64,000 nt of DNA, from the NCBI GenBank assembly GCA_025617745.1, contig CM046853.1, positions 875,501 to 939,500 of the forward strand, in the 5' to 3' direction. This stretch comes from Heliocidaris erythrogramma. Taxonomy: Eukaryota > Echinodermata > Echinoidea > Camarodonta > Echinometridae. The translations under genes and the position numbers were made by a program. The notes beneath the pieces are model-generated. The model saw nothing but the letters and a program-made list of their open reading frames with translations, had not been told where the DNA came from and ran no database searches. Of this stretch, positions 47,471 to 59,260 are shown piece by piece (the first letter of the stretch is position 1; every line of letters begins with the position of its first letter).

Positions 47471-47694
47471 GAGGCTAGAGCTAGCCTACCCTAGCTTAGG
47501 GTTAACCTTTAGGCCTTACACTATATAGGAATTAGGATAGGGTCAGGTTCAGGGTTAGGGGGTACGAAAGTCGAAACAAAGTTTGGCACTACTTCACTTT
47601 CGCACCTAATTAGTAATAATAGTAGTAGTACCCCAAAATCACATCCATAGATCTACATGTAGTCATAACTCATACTCATAGTAGGCATAGCTAG
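47462..47694. repeat. Degenerate telomere-like (TTAGGG-like) patch, left part
   Basis: Scattered TTAGGG, AGGGTTAGGG and TAGGATAGGGT words at about 47490-47560. It resembles the sequence at 49050-49290 on the other side of the 1,354-bp element, suggesting one domain split by insertion. Confidence 0.45.
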
Positions 47695-49048
47695 CATACC
47701 TGCCAACATTGGAAAGTCAAAAAACTGAGTCATGCGAGCGCGGCGTCTGCAGCGTTTCGCAACTTGGTGTCCAAGTGCCGCGCCATGGCAGAGGTTCAGA
47801 AGGTAGTCATGGTAATGCCCCCCCTAAAACTCCTGCATTATAATTATACTATCTTAAACTGTCACTTGTCATGCAATCTACAAAGTAAAAAAAAAAAAAA
47901 GAAAAAAAAAAGGGTTTAAGCGGCTCTTTTAATATTTTGTATCATTGTGGGTGTGGGTGTGTGTGCATGTGAGTGTAAGGTTTGGTGTAGGCTTGGATGT
48001 GCATATGTGTTTTATTAAATAGACTAACTTTGCCTTTTAATACCATTCACAAACAAATATAGTACACTATCACACCACTGTAGTTTTTCTCATACCTTAG
48101 AAACAAAATAAGTGTTTTGAAAACGCAGAAGTACATATAATTTACATTTCATTTGGGGGGAGGCTAAATTTGGTAAGAATGTGTCAATCATCTACTCAAA
48201 TATACTGTACGATGAATTTATCATCAAATATTATATGTAGTATTCAAATAAATGATGATAAGTAAAGTGTTTCCATAACTGAAATTTCTTCAATTAAGCA
48301 GCTCAGTGAGGCATTTACTGAGGACTCCTCCCCCGAAGTTCAGGCAGCCAAGGCTGTTGAGAACAGCTCCGACTAACAGCGCCGTCATGGCGGAGTATTG
48401 GCGAAATAGAGAATAATTTCGTAAGTTTTGAACTAAATACAGAATAAATAGGGACAAACAAAGTCCAAAAATACAGTTTCTTACATTTTTTTGTGCTGAA
48501 AAATGTCACTCCCGACCAAAATCAACCCTAGGAATTAGGGGTGAGCTCTGCGATACCGCAAGTCATGCAGTCATTTGAGTGTATGTGGAGCACATACAAA
48601 TGCATCGCAGTACGGTGGGTACCACTCCTAGAACTGCCACGGGGTACTTATCACAAAATAATGTGAGATGAATATACCACAAACTTCTAATGAGTCGGCA
48701 GTAAGTAACGGACATACCCCTGTCCTAATTCAGTAATTGCTTTCTTAGAGGGTTCCCCCCGGTGAGAGAAGTGCGATAAACTCCCAAACTGAGGCTTTGT
48801 TTGTTAAAGAAAGAAAAGAAAAAGGAGGAAAAAAGATCGGGAAATCGTATTTTTTACAGGCAATATCGTATTGTCGTATTTTACTTTTTTTATCGTACAA
48901 AATACGATAAAATCGTACTACTACTAGTTTCGGGTTTTTTTCTGGGAAACAGAAAAACGGAGTAGGCCTACTCCGTTTTTTGGCCTCTTAAAAATGTTAA
49001 AAACGGAGAAACTCCGTCTAAGTTAAAACGGAGGAGTTGGCAGGTATG
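47695..49048. mobile_element. 1,354-bp non-autonomous DNA element, 13-bp TIRs
   Basis: Termini are CATACCTGCCAAC (47695-47707) and GTTGGCAGGTATG (49036-49048), exact inverses. AGCTAG lies immediately outside on both sides (47689-47694 and 49049-49054), a possible 6-bp target duplication. The interior has no recognisable ORF. It contains an AAAACGGAGTAGGCCTACTC-type 28-bp palindrome near 48953-48980 and ATCGTATTT/AAATACGAT pairs near 48846-48916. Superfamily not recognised. The 6-bp duplication is short and the local sequence is GCTAG-rich, so it could be chance. Confidence 0.65.
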
Positions 49049-49049
49049 A

Positions 49050-49290
49050 GCTAGGCTAGGGTTAGGGTTAGGGTTAGCTTAGCCTAGGGTTAGGGTACCC
49101 GAACTACCGTATGTGATTACATCAAATTTTGGGAAAGTAAATTAGCGCCGTGTTCCATGGAACACGGCGCTAATTTACTTTCCCCAAATTTGGGAAAATT
49201 ATGCCTGGTTATGGCATTATTAAACTCAAAGAGTTGGGCCTAGGCCCTAGTTAGGGTTAGAGTCTTAGAGTTAGGGTTAGGCCTTAGGGT
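49050..49290. repeat. Short interstitial telomere-like repeats
   Basis: Three perfect TTAGGG units at 49059-49076, more single copies at about 49084-49096 and 49253-49288. Far too short and degenerate for a telomere; read as interstitial or coincidental GTTAGG-type repeat. Confidence 0.6.
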
Positions 49291-49347
49291 TCCCAAAGTA
49301 TGTGATTACATCAAATTTTGGGAAAGTAAATTAGCGCCGTGTTCCAT
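49110..49347. repeat. 49-bp direct repeat, one copy forming a perfect 54-bp palindrome
   Basis: A 49-mer (TATGTGATTACATCAAATTT...GCGCCGTGTTCCAT) lies at 49110-49158 and again at 49299-49347. After the first copy the sequence turns back on itself: 49131-49157 and 49158-49184 are exact inverse complements (GGGAAAGTAAATTAGCGCCG at the outer end, TTCCATGGAA at the centre). The second copy lacks the return arm. Confidence 0.9.
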
Positions 49348-49350
49348 AAG

Positions 49351-50582
49351 ACTAATACATGAAACCATTGGGCCATTAAATACTTGATTTTATATAACAA
49401 ATTACGGTATAACTGCAATTGCTTGCCGAGGCTCCCGAGAATCACGCAGACAATGCGCCCCTCGCCCAGCTCAGCGATCGGCTAGAGCAGGGGGGTAGAC
49501 GATTACGTTTACGTACAAAACGGAGTGAGAAAAACCAATAATATAGAATAGAATGATAAATAAATATAACTTCAGACACGCTTATGATGAAGAAAAACTT
49601 ACCACAAACAAATGTGAAGACGTTAAAGCTGTCTTGAATGGTTAGAAATGCCGATAAATAAGCTTCTACTAACTTCTGATCAGAACCGGTCGGCAGAAAC
49701 AATAACATTACCGACTTTGCATTGAGTTTGTACATAAAAAATATGCAATATTTCACCACTAGAGGACGCTCTACATTTTGCTTAAAAAGACTTGGTTTCA
49801 ACACAGTTTTTAACATAAAAAACATGTAGCAAACGACAATTCAATACCTAAAAGTTAAACTATTACAATCAATTGATTTTTTAAAACTTAAAATTTCTCA
49901 AAAAAGGTTTGAAAATTGGGTATAAACTGTAAATAATAATGGACCATAGCAACATGTCTCATTCACTTAAACACAGAGGAGAGCTAGATGGGTCATATTT
50001 CAATATGCATATTCCTTGTTTTTTCCACATTTCTACACAAATATTTTCATAAATGTGTAAAAGCACCATGTCATCCGTTATTCTCCACAAAGATAAATGC
50101 ATCAAACCTGGGGAATAACAATATTCAGCCGTTTAAAAGAAATGCAATGTGGACAATGGAAACAAATTAGCAAGTTCATGGCTCTCCATATAATTTTTGA
50201 ATTTCATTGAAGATCTTTAAATTAAAAATACTTAATGGACAAAATGATTTTAAAAAGACATCTGTTTCACAGCTATGATACACATTTCATAGAAAAAATA
50301 ACACTTCAAGTCATATACATCACAAATTAATGAGGAATAAGACTTTATAAGTATTGGCACAAAACATTATTTTTTTTAATGTACTATACGTGATCAAACT
50401 TACAACTTCACTGCATTTTCGGGGAACAACCGAAAACATGAAAAAAGTTATTTGAATCATAAGAAAGAGCGTAAAATTCTCTTTCTAATGATGTAAGTGA
50501 GATCTCCATTCACATAAAAATGACAGAATTATCAACAAAACATGTAGTGCCCCATAGCCAGTTGGACCACCCATGCACTTAA
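49351..50582. other. Gene-free AT-rich DNA, nothing recognised
   Basis: The 127-codon minus-strand frame at 49442-49825 is Phe/Leu/Ile-rich with no recognisable domain. No terminal repeats found. Confidence 0.45.
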
Positions 50583-50583
50583 G

Positions 50584-50641
50584 CGAGAGAGAGAGAGATA
50601 GGGGCAGAGGGGAGAGAGGAGGAGGGAGGGGGGGGGGGGGT
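50584..50641 (+). repeat. GA-rich tract ending in poly(G)
   Basis: (GA)n, then GGAGG repeats, then a G run of about 14. Confidence 0.85.
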
Positions 50642-50837
50642 AGTAGAGAGAGGGTTACCGGAAACTATACGACACAAACTATGATACACAAGAGCAATAA
50701 TTGCATTTAACCTTGGGATGAAGATGTTGATGACAAAAAATTGTGAAATATCATGATTCATCCGTCCCCTGTTATTCATGAACGAGAAAATTGCATAGTT
50801 TAATATCAGTCTCCTTCCGTCTTACTTCTTTTTCATT

Positions 50838-51075
50838 CTCTCTCTCTCTCTCTCTCTCTTTCGAGTAAATGTAATAAAATCATTCTTCCCGTTTATAGGC
50901 TCACTTAAAGTATCATTCAGTTCATCGCTCTCTGTCTCTGTCTCTCTCTCTCTCGCTCTCCTTTTTTTTCTCTCTCTTCTCTCCATATAGTTTTATCTTC
51001 TTCTTTCTGTCCATCGTCTTCATCGTCTTCGTCTTATTCTCTCTCCTCAATCTCTCTCTGTTGCTTTCTCAACCT
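50838..51075 (+). repeat. (CT)n-rich region
   Basis: Several CT and CTT runs (about 50838-50862, 50930-50990, 51035-51060) separated by short unique sequence. Confidence 0.8.
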
Positions 51076-53871
51076 CTTCCTCTTTTTCTCCCCCTAGGTC
51101 GCTCTCTCCCCAAACCTTCTATTTAAAACCAACATATTTAACGATCAATAAAAATGAATACTAAAGAGGTTCACTTGTAAATGTTCCACAGTATACAGAA
51201 ACAGAAACATATTTTGAAAATCAATATACAGTAGAATAAAGAAAAAATAGGAAGAAAATGCATGTACTTGAAAGAAATCCTGTTGACAAGGATCAAGCCA
51301 ATGTTTACTGAATAGCTCACGTTTCATCGCCACAGTCTTATTTACGTTTCTATATTAAGGTATTTGGTTGTTTGTCAAATCGACTTCTCTATAAGCGTGA
51401 ATCTGTACTTGTGTCTCCAATCACACACGTATATGAGCATAATTTCGCCTGGAGGACTGACATTTCTTCCCGAGTATCAACTTTCTTGTTCCTACATTTT
51501 TTCTGCAAATTTTGACACTTTATTCATAAAGATTACAAGTAAATCGCTGCCCGACACTGAGATGACCACCACCCCCCACTCGTACTCCCATTCCTCCAGT
51601 CACTTTATTGAGTCATACATAATATTCCTATTGTTCTGTTTCTATGCTTTTCCTGACGGCTTGATATCACCAATCTATATATTTATCATCATCATCATAG
51701 TGATTGTTAATGAATGTGAAAATTAAAATAACTATAACAATATTTATGTATTTATAGAGAATATTGTCCATAAAGCGTATATTGTTCAAATGCGCTTTAC
51801 AATCATTGACATAGCCCTATTAACTGAATAAGCCTCGGAGAGTATTGAGAAGCCTTTTGAAGACTTGAGAGATTGCTGGTTGCGGCGAAATTTAGGTAGG
51901 CCCAAGTTGATTCCAAACTGTTATCATCACCATTATAAGAATTAATTGGCAACTACATAAAACTAATTGTTGTCATATCACTGGGCTCTATGGCAGTGTG
52001 TTTCTCTCTAACAGTGTAAGTAAAGGTTTTATATTCACTTTCTTTCTCCCCCATTTTATTCTTTCCCCTCTTAAATATCGTCCTTATAATTAAAACCAAG
52101 CCATACAAAGTGTTTCAACTGTCTCATGTAAAGATGTTTACAATACTTTGTAATACTAATTTTAGAAATGGGTCAAAGATCATCAATGGAAACTGTCACA
52201 ATTTTGAGAAAATAATGAAATCTTGTTTATCTTTGAAATATTTGCAAATTCTTCTTTAGGTCATCTAATCGGAACCAAAAGAAGATTTGACAATGGTCTA
52301 AAAGATATAAAAATTTCACGTCTTACTTATGTCTAAAGGGTATATAATCAGCAATATGCGTGTCAAATCGAATGAAAGAAATATGACATAATAATTTGAA
52401 GGTTTATTCAAACCGATATGTGGTTTCAAAATAGGGTATATTTTATGATTCATTACATTTCTTTCTAGACTTGACGTTGCATGATATCAGATTCTTTCTC
52501 ATTTTGCAGTATTTCCTCTTTCTGTTCCTTTACTTTCTTAATTCAACAAAGTTTGTCATACACCCCTTATACCCAATTACAATATTGTTTATCCTATACG
52601 CTAGAAGTTCCAACCCTCACAGCCAATCAAAATTCCGGAAAATGACGTAGTTGTTACGTCGTGCGAACGATTGCCAAATATGGAATTCGTGACGTCATGT
52701 ACACCATTGTTTGATGCGATCTCGAGGTCAAATTTGCTGCTCTCGTACAAAGGTCATGCATGTGAATGGGTATGAATAGCATTGGCATGATCTACCTGTG
52801 TGCTCTGCGAAAGGGCGATTCGTTTTCATAATAAATGTATTGCGTACTCTCGTCAAATGAATACATATTTTTTGTTGACATACTGAATAATCACAGCTCT
52901 TGATCCGTCACTGTTTTGATTCAAACACAAAGAGAAATATTCAAAATAATAAAGACATGAAATGCTATCTTTTTCAAAGAGTGAGGACTGTATGCGTTCA
53001 CGTATGAAGGCGAAAGGTTGTCAAGATTGAAAGAATAATCAAATTAATGATGTGAAATCAACTATCAAAATGACGAAAGTATTGTCCATACTGTTTCATT
53101 TCGCTTCCATTAAAAGAAAAACAAGTGGGTTTCTCACTGGAACTTCCGGAAAGTAACATGTTTGTAATAACTACACTCATGCATGATCACATTCATAATT
53201 CCATGCGTAAATGTTTGCAAAATATTTGTACGAAACACTACTTGAAATTGGCCTTGCTTGTGTTGGAATCCACAGAATAGAAAGTTTCTGAAAACATCAA
53301 CATAAACATAAGGAAAAGAAAACCTTAACAGACTGTTCAAGCAAAACAAAATCTATTTTTATTCACAGTTAAAAACAAAATCATCCTATATCTAATTCTC
53401 ACGACTCGCATCCATTTACATCAATCAAATTTGTTTGAAAAAAAATGATCATGATCATAGTTCGAATATCACTACCGCTATATTATGACGTTGTTGTTGT
53501 TGTTGTTGGTATTTTGGCGTTCAGTCAAGATTGACGCCTAGTTTAGTAAAGTACAAGTTGTCTAGTTGGGTTATTTATAATGATAATAGTCTTAGCTTGG
53601 AAACTATGTGCGCCTGTGCTGTCGCTGGTATTATGACGTTCATCATATCGGATTTTAAGAAAGAAAACACTAGTTAAGAATTAGGTGTATTATCAATACT
53701 CTATTTTTGTATTGTTAAATTCTATATAGTCCCATGTTTTCGGTGTAACGAGGAGGACATTTCTTACTTGAGCCGAAATGAAATTTGTGGAAACTAAAAT
53801 AAAGCGGGATGGAGAGAGAGAGAGAGAGAGACGGGGATGAAACGAATAAACAAGCATATTAGAAGAAAATA
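51076..53871. other. Gene-free AT-rich DNA, nothing recognised
   Basis: Short (GTT)n run near 53490-53508 and (GA)n near 53813-53831. A segment near 52655-52705 (GAACGATTGCCAAATATGGA) has a diverged copy at about 54645-54690. No genes recognised. Confidence 0.45.
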
Positions 53872-54206
53872 CACTCAGAAAAGTTTTTAGGTTGGTTGAA
53901 ATATGAACCTACCAACTATTGGCTTAGAAAAATCCATGGTTTAAACCCCCTCCTGGGTTTTTTTAAGCGTACTTGCGCACGGAATCTGATCCAATCATAT
54001 ATTTTCTTTGAGCGCGCGCATGGGCAATGCGCCCTTATTTACGCTTATATTTTATTACGCTTACAGGGGTTTAAACCTTACCCTTGATTTAAATCTCCTT
54101 TGTGAATACGGGCCCATATGTTTTACATACAATTTTTTTTAACCAACAGTTGGTAGGTTCATATTTTAACCAACCTAATGATTTTTAACCAACATTTCTG
54201 AGAGTG
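53872..54206. mobile_element. 335-bp MITE with CACTC-type termini
   Basis: The left starts CACTCAGAAAAGTTTTTAGG and the reversed right starts CACTCTCAGAAATGTTGG. Within the arms AAATATGAACCTACCAACT and TTGG match almost exactly in inverse (53898-53922 and 54150-54175 roughly). TA precedes the left end; AA follows the right end, so a TA target is possible with one mutated copy. Inside, GGTTTAAACCCC (about 53938) and AGGGGTTTAAACC (about 54065) form a second inverted pair, perhaps a nested element. No transposase. Confidence 0.75.
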
Positions 54207-55180
54207 AATTTAAAAAGACGATGTTATTAATTACCTGCATATCGCTGAAAATCACTATAAGATAAAAACTTAAAGTATTTAACTGATTGTGTCGGCATTC
54301 CCTGATCGACATAATTATCTGGAGAGTGGAGAGTCGAGTTATTTCGATCTCAACCACCGTTTCATTGACCTTTCACGTTCGTGTACTCTTCTCCAGTTCG
54401 CTGGTCGCTTTAAAAATAGAACTTCGAAATTCCTCTGCGAACTTCCGGAATTCTTAGCCCAAAGTTTTCCATTTTGAGGTGTGATTTTCTGCTTAACATT
54501 TGAAGAAAAAAAACACACACAGAGGATTGGAATCATTTTTCCCCCTTCAGGTTTCTGGAATGATATTCCGGAAACCATTTTACATCGACTGTTACGTCAA
54601 GAATGAAGTAAGCATTATCAAAATTACCCGGGGGGGGGGGGGGGAATTGTTACGTAGTGAGAACGATTGCAAATATGGAATGTAGTGGCATGTTTTCAGA
54701 AACAAATATATTTCTATTCATTCGTTCTACGAAAGCATTGCAGATCTGAATATGTACGCAGTTACGATTTCTTCGCATAAATATTTCAGACCAGTCAAAC
54801 CATTTCATATAATGATAAGGGGAAACAATAGAAGCAATTCCTGTTAAAATGAAATCTAAATAGCTTTCTTAATAATTTCTAACAAAATTAATATTCATTC
54901 TCTCCCAACACTTCCGTCGATAGCACAATGGCTGTATGATACATGTATATGCCACAATCTCGTATCGGTTTGATTCATTTTGCAGACAGTTTAGTTGCTA
55001 AATAACTGTTTATGGACATAGATTATATACTTTCAAGGAACCTTGTTTGTTACCTTTGTTTAAATCACATTAAATGACAATGATCTTATTGAATATTATA
55101 ATGTATATGGTGAGGCGAATCGTCCTCTTTTAAGAAGATAAACTGATTTTTTTTTAACGTTTGGGAACTTGCTCCTACAA
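54207..55180. other. Gene-free AT-rich DNA with a poly(G) tract
   Basis: G run of about 14 near 54630-54643. Nothing else recognised. Confidence 0.45.
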
Positions 55181-55312
55181 CCCCCCCCCCCCCCCAGCAG
55201 TTGGGGGGGGGGGGGGTCGCATAGGGTTGAATCACTTCTCAACAAAACAACAAAACAAAAAAACCCAACATAAAACACAAACAAAAATTCCCCCCCCCCC
55301 CATCCGCCCCTG
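55181..55312. mobile_element. Probable hAT-like MITE remnant with C-run/G-run hairpin
   Basis: A C run and a G run of about 14 each, separated by AGCAGTT (55181-55216), then AT-rich sequence, a third C run and CATCCGCCCCTG at 55301-55312. The latter resembles a hAT-MITE terminus in reverse (CAGGGGCGGATG). No left terminus or duplication was found. Confidence 0.4.
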
Positions 55313-56297
55313 ATACTCGAGTACGGGAATTGCTTGTTATAGCCTTAAAACAACATCATTGACAACAAGCAGAATGATCAAGTGTTGATGATCTCACTTC
55401 TTATATCGAATCTTGGGTGATTTTGAGCATTGTACTCGAAATGTGCGTAGGAGGAAAAGTCCCTGATGATGAGCTTTTTTTTCTTGAGAAGAAAATCAGA
55501 AATTTGAAAACCAGAGCGTAGTCGGCTCATCTAACAGTAAAGAAGGACATGAATTACGCTTGCATTTCCACGGAACGATTACATAACATCCAGACTCAGC
55601 TGGGTAATCAGTTTTATATCAATATTTACAATTTGACTTCCCCGTTTAGCAGGAGGGGCTGCATTCAAAAGATTTCCTCGAGGTCATGGATTTGATGAAA
55701 AAGCGTCTTTTTCTTGTGGAGACAAACAAAGACAAAAATAGATAATAAATTTATTTTAAATCAGGTTTTCCCCAAGTCATTTTGATGCATGGACATGACA
55801 AAGTCGGTCGGAATTATCCGTCCCACTGGACATGTTATGTTCCCTTTTGAATAAAATACTTTTATTTTACCGTTGTTTGTTCACACTGTTAAATCCAACA
55901 GATTTCATTTTTATTTTTCTTCGAAATGGAAACATATTTTGACATGTTTGAAAAAGAAGATTTAGCACAATTGACTTTCATAATTCCTTGGTAAAGTCAA
56001 GTCGGTACATCCAGGAAATTCTTTATTGTCAGCTACTTTGTAACGCAATAGTATTATTTCATTCAAGTCATATTTACAAAATTTAAAAGAATATTGCTCT
56101 GTATTCCTGGCATTCTTTAAAAACTTACTTATCATCATTAATGTGTTTGTGCAATTTTAAACTTTTATATTTTTTCGCAAAACGACGTATATAATGTGAA
56201 ATTGATTAATGAATGTAAATTGAAGAATTTGAAAAGAAGAACAAGATATGATGATTCATGAGGCAGTGTTATTGCGTGTACTAATTTGTTCTATATA
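55313..56297. other. Gene-free AT-rich DNA, nothing recognised
   Basis: No ORF with a domain, RNA gene or terminal-repeat pair recognised. Confidence 0.45.
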
Positions 56298-56353
56298 CAG
56301 CCCTGGAAAAAATGATTAGACCAAGCTTCTGTAATAAGGGTATACTATAATAA

Positions 56354-56975
56354 GCTAAGATAAGATAAGATTTTATTCACTCTATCGACCCCCTCTCGGG
56401 TATGAAAGCAAAACATATTTACAATAATATAAATATACTTGTACATGGTATATAGTTTTACATGTTAAACAACATTTCTCAACGAAACATTAAAAAAACA
56501 TATATATATATATACACACAGTGTAAATACAACTAAAGTATTAGACGTATATGGTTTTTTAATTTTCACTATTATACCACTACGTGTAACTACCTGACTT
56601 TGATTGTCACCTACAACATCAACAACTGCATCCTCTTTGGATTTATATCTAAATTGCTGCATAATAAATTTAACAAATTTAACAAGCTTTTTAAGCTGGC
56701 AAGCATTTTTTTGTAAGAAGAATTTCAGCCATTACTGTTGTATTTGGTCTATATTAAAATCAGACAAGTACGGTTTTCTCTCATTAATAAAAAATGGGCA
56801 ATCAAGCAAATAGCGATATTCATCACCAATATCTAATGATGTACAGAGTGTGCATATACTTTCATTTAACAAATTAGAGTTGAAACGACTGTTATTAACT
56901 GGTAATCTATTGTGTTCGACATCTAAACTTACATAATAGTGTAAACAAAACATAACTTACATAATATGCAACCAA
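56354..56975 (-). mobile_element. 5'-truncated LINE fragment nested in the Tc1-like element
   Basis: On the minus strand, the coding end of a non-LTR reverse transcriptase is followed by a 3' UTR ending in (TTATC)n at about 56355-56372 (read AAGATAAGATAAG on the plus strand). The 5' edge at about 56955-56975 is approximate and no target duplication was resolved. The order of events is clear: the LINE interrupts the Tc1-like element, so it is younger. Confidence 0.7.
56732..56953 (-). pseudogene. LINE reverse transcriptase C-terminal fragment
   Basis: A 73-codon frame containing CTLCTSLDIGDEYRYLLDCP, the C-x2-C...GDE-x-Y...C pattern found near the C-terminus of many LINE ORF2 proteins; C34, C37 and C52 are present, but the usual histidine is not. 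After the stop at 56732 the same frame continues with NACQLKKLVKFVKFIMQQFR, resembling the normal end of such proteins, so this looks like a premature stop in an old copy. All catalytic domains were lost by 5' truncation. Confidence 0.6.
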
Positions 56976-57128
56976 AATTATAAAAATGATTTGTCTTTGT
57001 ATTTCATTGAATGCATACCAAATTCCAGCAATCATACCTTTGCTTTTATGATATTTTATTTCCTTCTTACCACAAAATAACACTTTCAGTAACCATTCTT
57101 GGTCTAATAATTTTTTTCCATGGCTGTA

Positions 57129-57872
57129 TCTTTAGGATTCCATTAATGGAATGACATGCTAATCTTGTTGGCGATAAAGTGATGATTTTGTTTGCCATGT
57201 TTGCGCTAGAATAGTAAGTACTATTCTACATCTATACCACCACAAAAAAATAAGCATGAGGAGAGAGGGAGGGAAATAGACATGATATAGAACGGTATAG
57301 TATTACTGAAATACTACTGTTAGCGCAACTGAAAAAAATGGACTCGTAGATTGAGTTTGATGATTATATGCTGCAGATCATCTTCTCCTTTTTATATTGA
57401 TTCATTTCTTTCGCATATTCGTTCTGTTGCCACTAGCAACTGCACGTATCTTAAGATGCCAGTCTGACCTCCGGATGAATAATTATCAACGCACAAGACC
57501 AGTGAAATCATAACAAACCATTGAGATGGGAAAATAAAATCTCTTATATACAAAGAGGTTTCACAAAATAGAAGGTTTTCTGTTTTCTCCTTGTCATCAT
57601 TTTTTGTATTCTGTGCAAGCGAAATCTTTGTAAAGGAATCCACTGTTGTTTCAAAAGTCGTGTTTCAATTTGTCTCTTTTTTTATTAAGTCTGTTTGCCT
57701 CAAAAAGAAGTAGATAGCGTTCTTTTGACATTATTCAACTGTTGCTGAAAGTTGAGTGTTGAGTGTTGAATTAAAAATATATAATATGAAGGAGAAAGCT
57801 GTATCACTCACTTCATGCATGCACCACCACCACTGCCAAACATCCACAGCAGCAACAACAACACAAGAAAAA
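57129..57872. other. Gene-free AT-rich DNA up to the gap
   Basis: Nothing recognised. The last bases before the gap (ACAACACAAGAAAA) are not similar to sequence just before 14115. Confidence 0.5.
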
Positions 57873-58372
57873 NNNNNNNNNNNNNNNNNNNNNNNNNNNN
57901 NNNNNNNNNNNNNNNNNNNNNNNNNNNNNNNNNNNNNNNNNNNNNNNNNNNNNNNNNNNNNNNNNNNNNNNNNNNNNNNNNNNNNNNNNNNNNNNNNNNN
58001 NNNNNNNNNNNNNNNNNNNNNNNNNNNNNNNNNNNNNNNNNNNNNNNNNNNNNNNNNNNNNNNNNNNNNNNNNNNNNNNNNNNNNNNNNNNNNNNNNNNN
58101 NNNNNNNNNNNNNNNNNNNNNNNNNNNNNNNNNNNNNNNNNNNNNNNNNNNNNNNNNNNNNNNNNNNNNNNNNNNNNNNNNNNNNNNNNNNNNNNNNNNN
58201 NNNNNNNNNNNNNNNNNNNNNNNNNNNNNNNNNNNNNNNNNNNNNNNNNNNNNNNNNNNNNNNNNNNNNNNNNNNNNNNNNNNNNNNNNNNNNNNNNNNN
58301 NNNNNNNNNNNNNNNNNNNNNNNNNNNNNNNNNNNNNNNNNNNNNNNNNNNNNNNNNNNNNNNNNNNNNNNN
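57873..58372. other. Assembly gap, exactly 500 N
   Basis: A second 500-N placeholder. The sequence after it begins in the middle of the segment already seen at 14115. Confidence 0.99.
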
Positions 58373-58544
58373 CTCGTTATCTTTATTTCTCTACATTTTT
58401 CTGTTATTTTTTAATTACGTTTTGTAATCGTTGTTTGTTCCTCTATCATATGGATCATTAGGTTGATGGCCGAATAGAAATCATTGCCAAGAAAACACTG
58501 ATAGGGAGAAAAAAATAATAGAGAAGAGAGATGGGATGAGAGAG

Positions 58545-58641
58545 TGAGTAAGAATGAGAGAGGGAGAGAGAGAGAGAGGGGAGAGAGCGAGAGGGGGAGG
58601 GGGTAGAGAGCGAAGGGGAGGGGAGGAGGAGGAGGAAGCAG
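58545..58641 (+). repeat. Polypurine GA/GGA tract (copy 2)
   Basis: Counterpart of 14287-14381 with one more GA unit. Confidence 0.85.
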
Positions 58642-59224
58642 GGAGGAACGGTATTCTATTGTAACGCCATTATAAATTGGCGCCTCTATCGTCGAGTTGC
58701 ACGGTCCTATGTCTACAACGCCTCTGTGTCTGATGTTGAGATAAAAATATACTCTCTGTAGCCTCAAAATGTCAGGTTGTCTAAACATAGGACGGGGAGA
58801 AGCTAGGGATATGTCTCACAATCTTCTTCATATATCGGAATATTGGATAGGGTCATGGTAAAACTACTGTGTTTAGTGAACGCATAGAAATACATCTGCA
58901 AGGCTTGCATCAAAATTACCATTTTGCCTGATTTAAGTCCATATTTGAGGAGTAACATGAGAACTCTAAATGTAACCATATCGAAAATTGTAGTTGAATG
59001 ATCCATTCATTATTGTGCATTATAACTAAAACGACGACCTCATTCACTAGACTCAGTCTAAACATGATGTGCACCATCTCCAAACCCTCCGGTATATTTG
59101 TATTCCTTCTCATCATTGTGTGCATCATAAACTTCTTGATTTTAGAAGATTACCATTCATAGATATTTTATTTTTATCTACATGTAATCCTCAACCTCAA
59201 CCTCAATTCTCATCTTGCTCCTAG

Positions 59225-59260
59225 TTCTCTCTCTCTCTCTCTCTCTCTCTCCCTCCCTCA
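59225..59260 (+). repeat. (CT)n microsatellite (copy 2)
   Basis: Identical in length to the tract at 14965-15000. That is unusual for independent copies of a dinucleotide repeat. Confidence 0.9.

Larger units (their letters stand above)
56298..57126. mobile_element. Tc1/mariner-like non-autonomous element carrying a LINE
   Basis: Left terminus CAGCCCTGGAAAAAATGATT and reversed right terminus CAGCCATGGAAAAAAATTAT, both continuing AGACCAAG. TA flanks both ends (56296-56297 and 57127-57128). The CAGNNCTGGAAAAAATTA...AGACCA pattern is typical of Tc1-type termini (memory). About 600 bp of the interior is a minus-strand LINE fragment, so the element itself is only about 200-230 bp and non-coding. 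Confidence 0.85.

Noticed and set aside
49059-49096. Telomere or chromosome end
   Set aside because: Only about three perfect TTAGGG units, in the middle of ordinary sequence.
49756-49770. CCACTAGAGGACGCT, close to the CTCF core motif
   Set aside because: A single match with one difference from consensus in 64 kb is expected by chance often enough; no supporting context.
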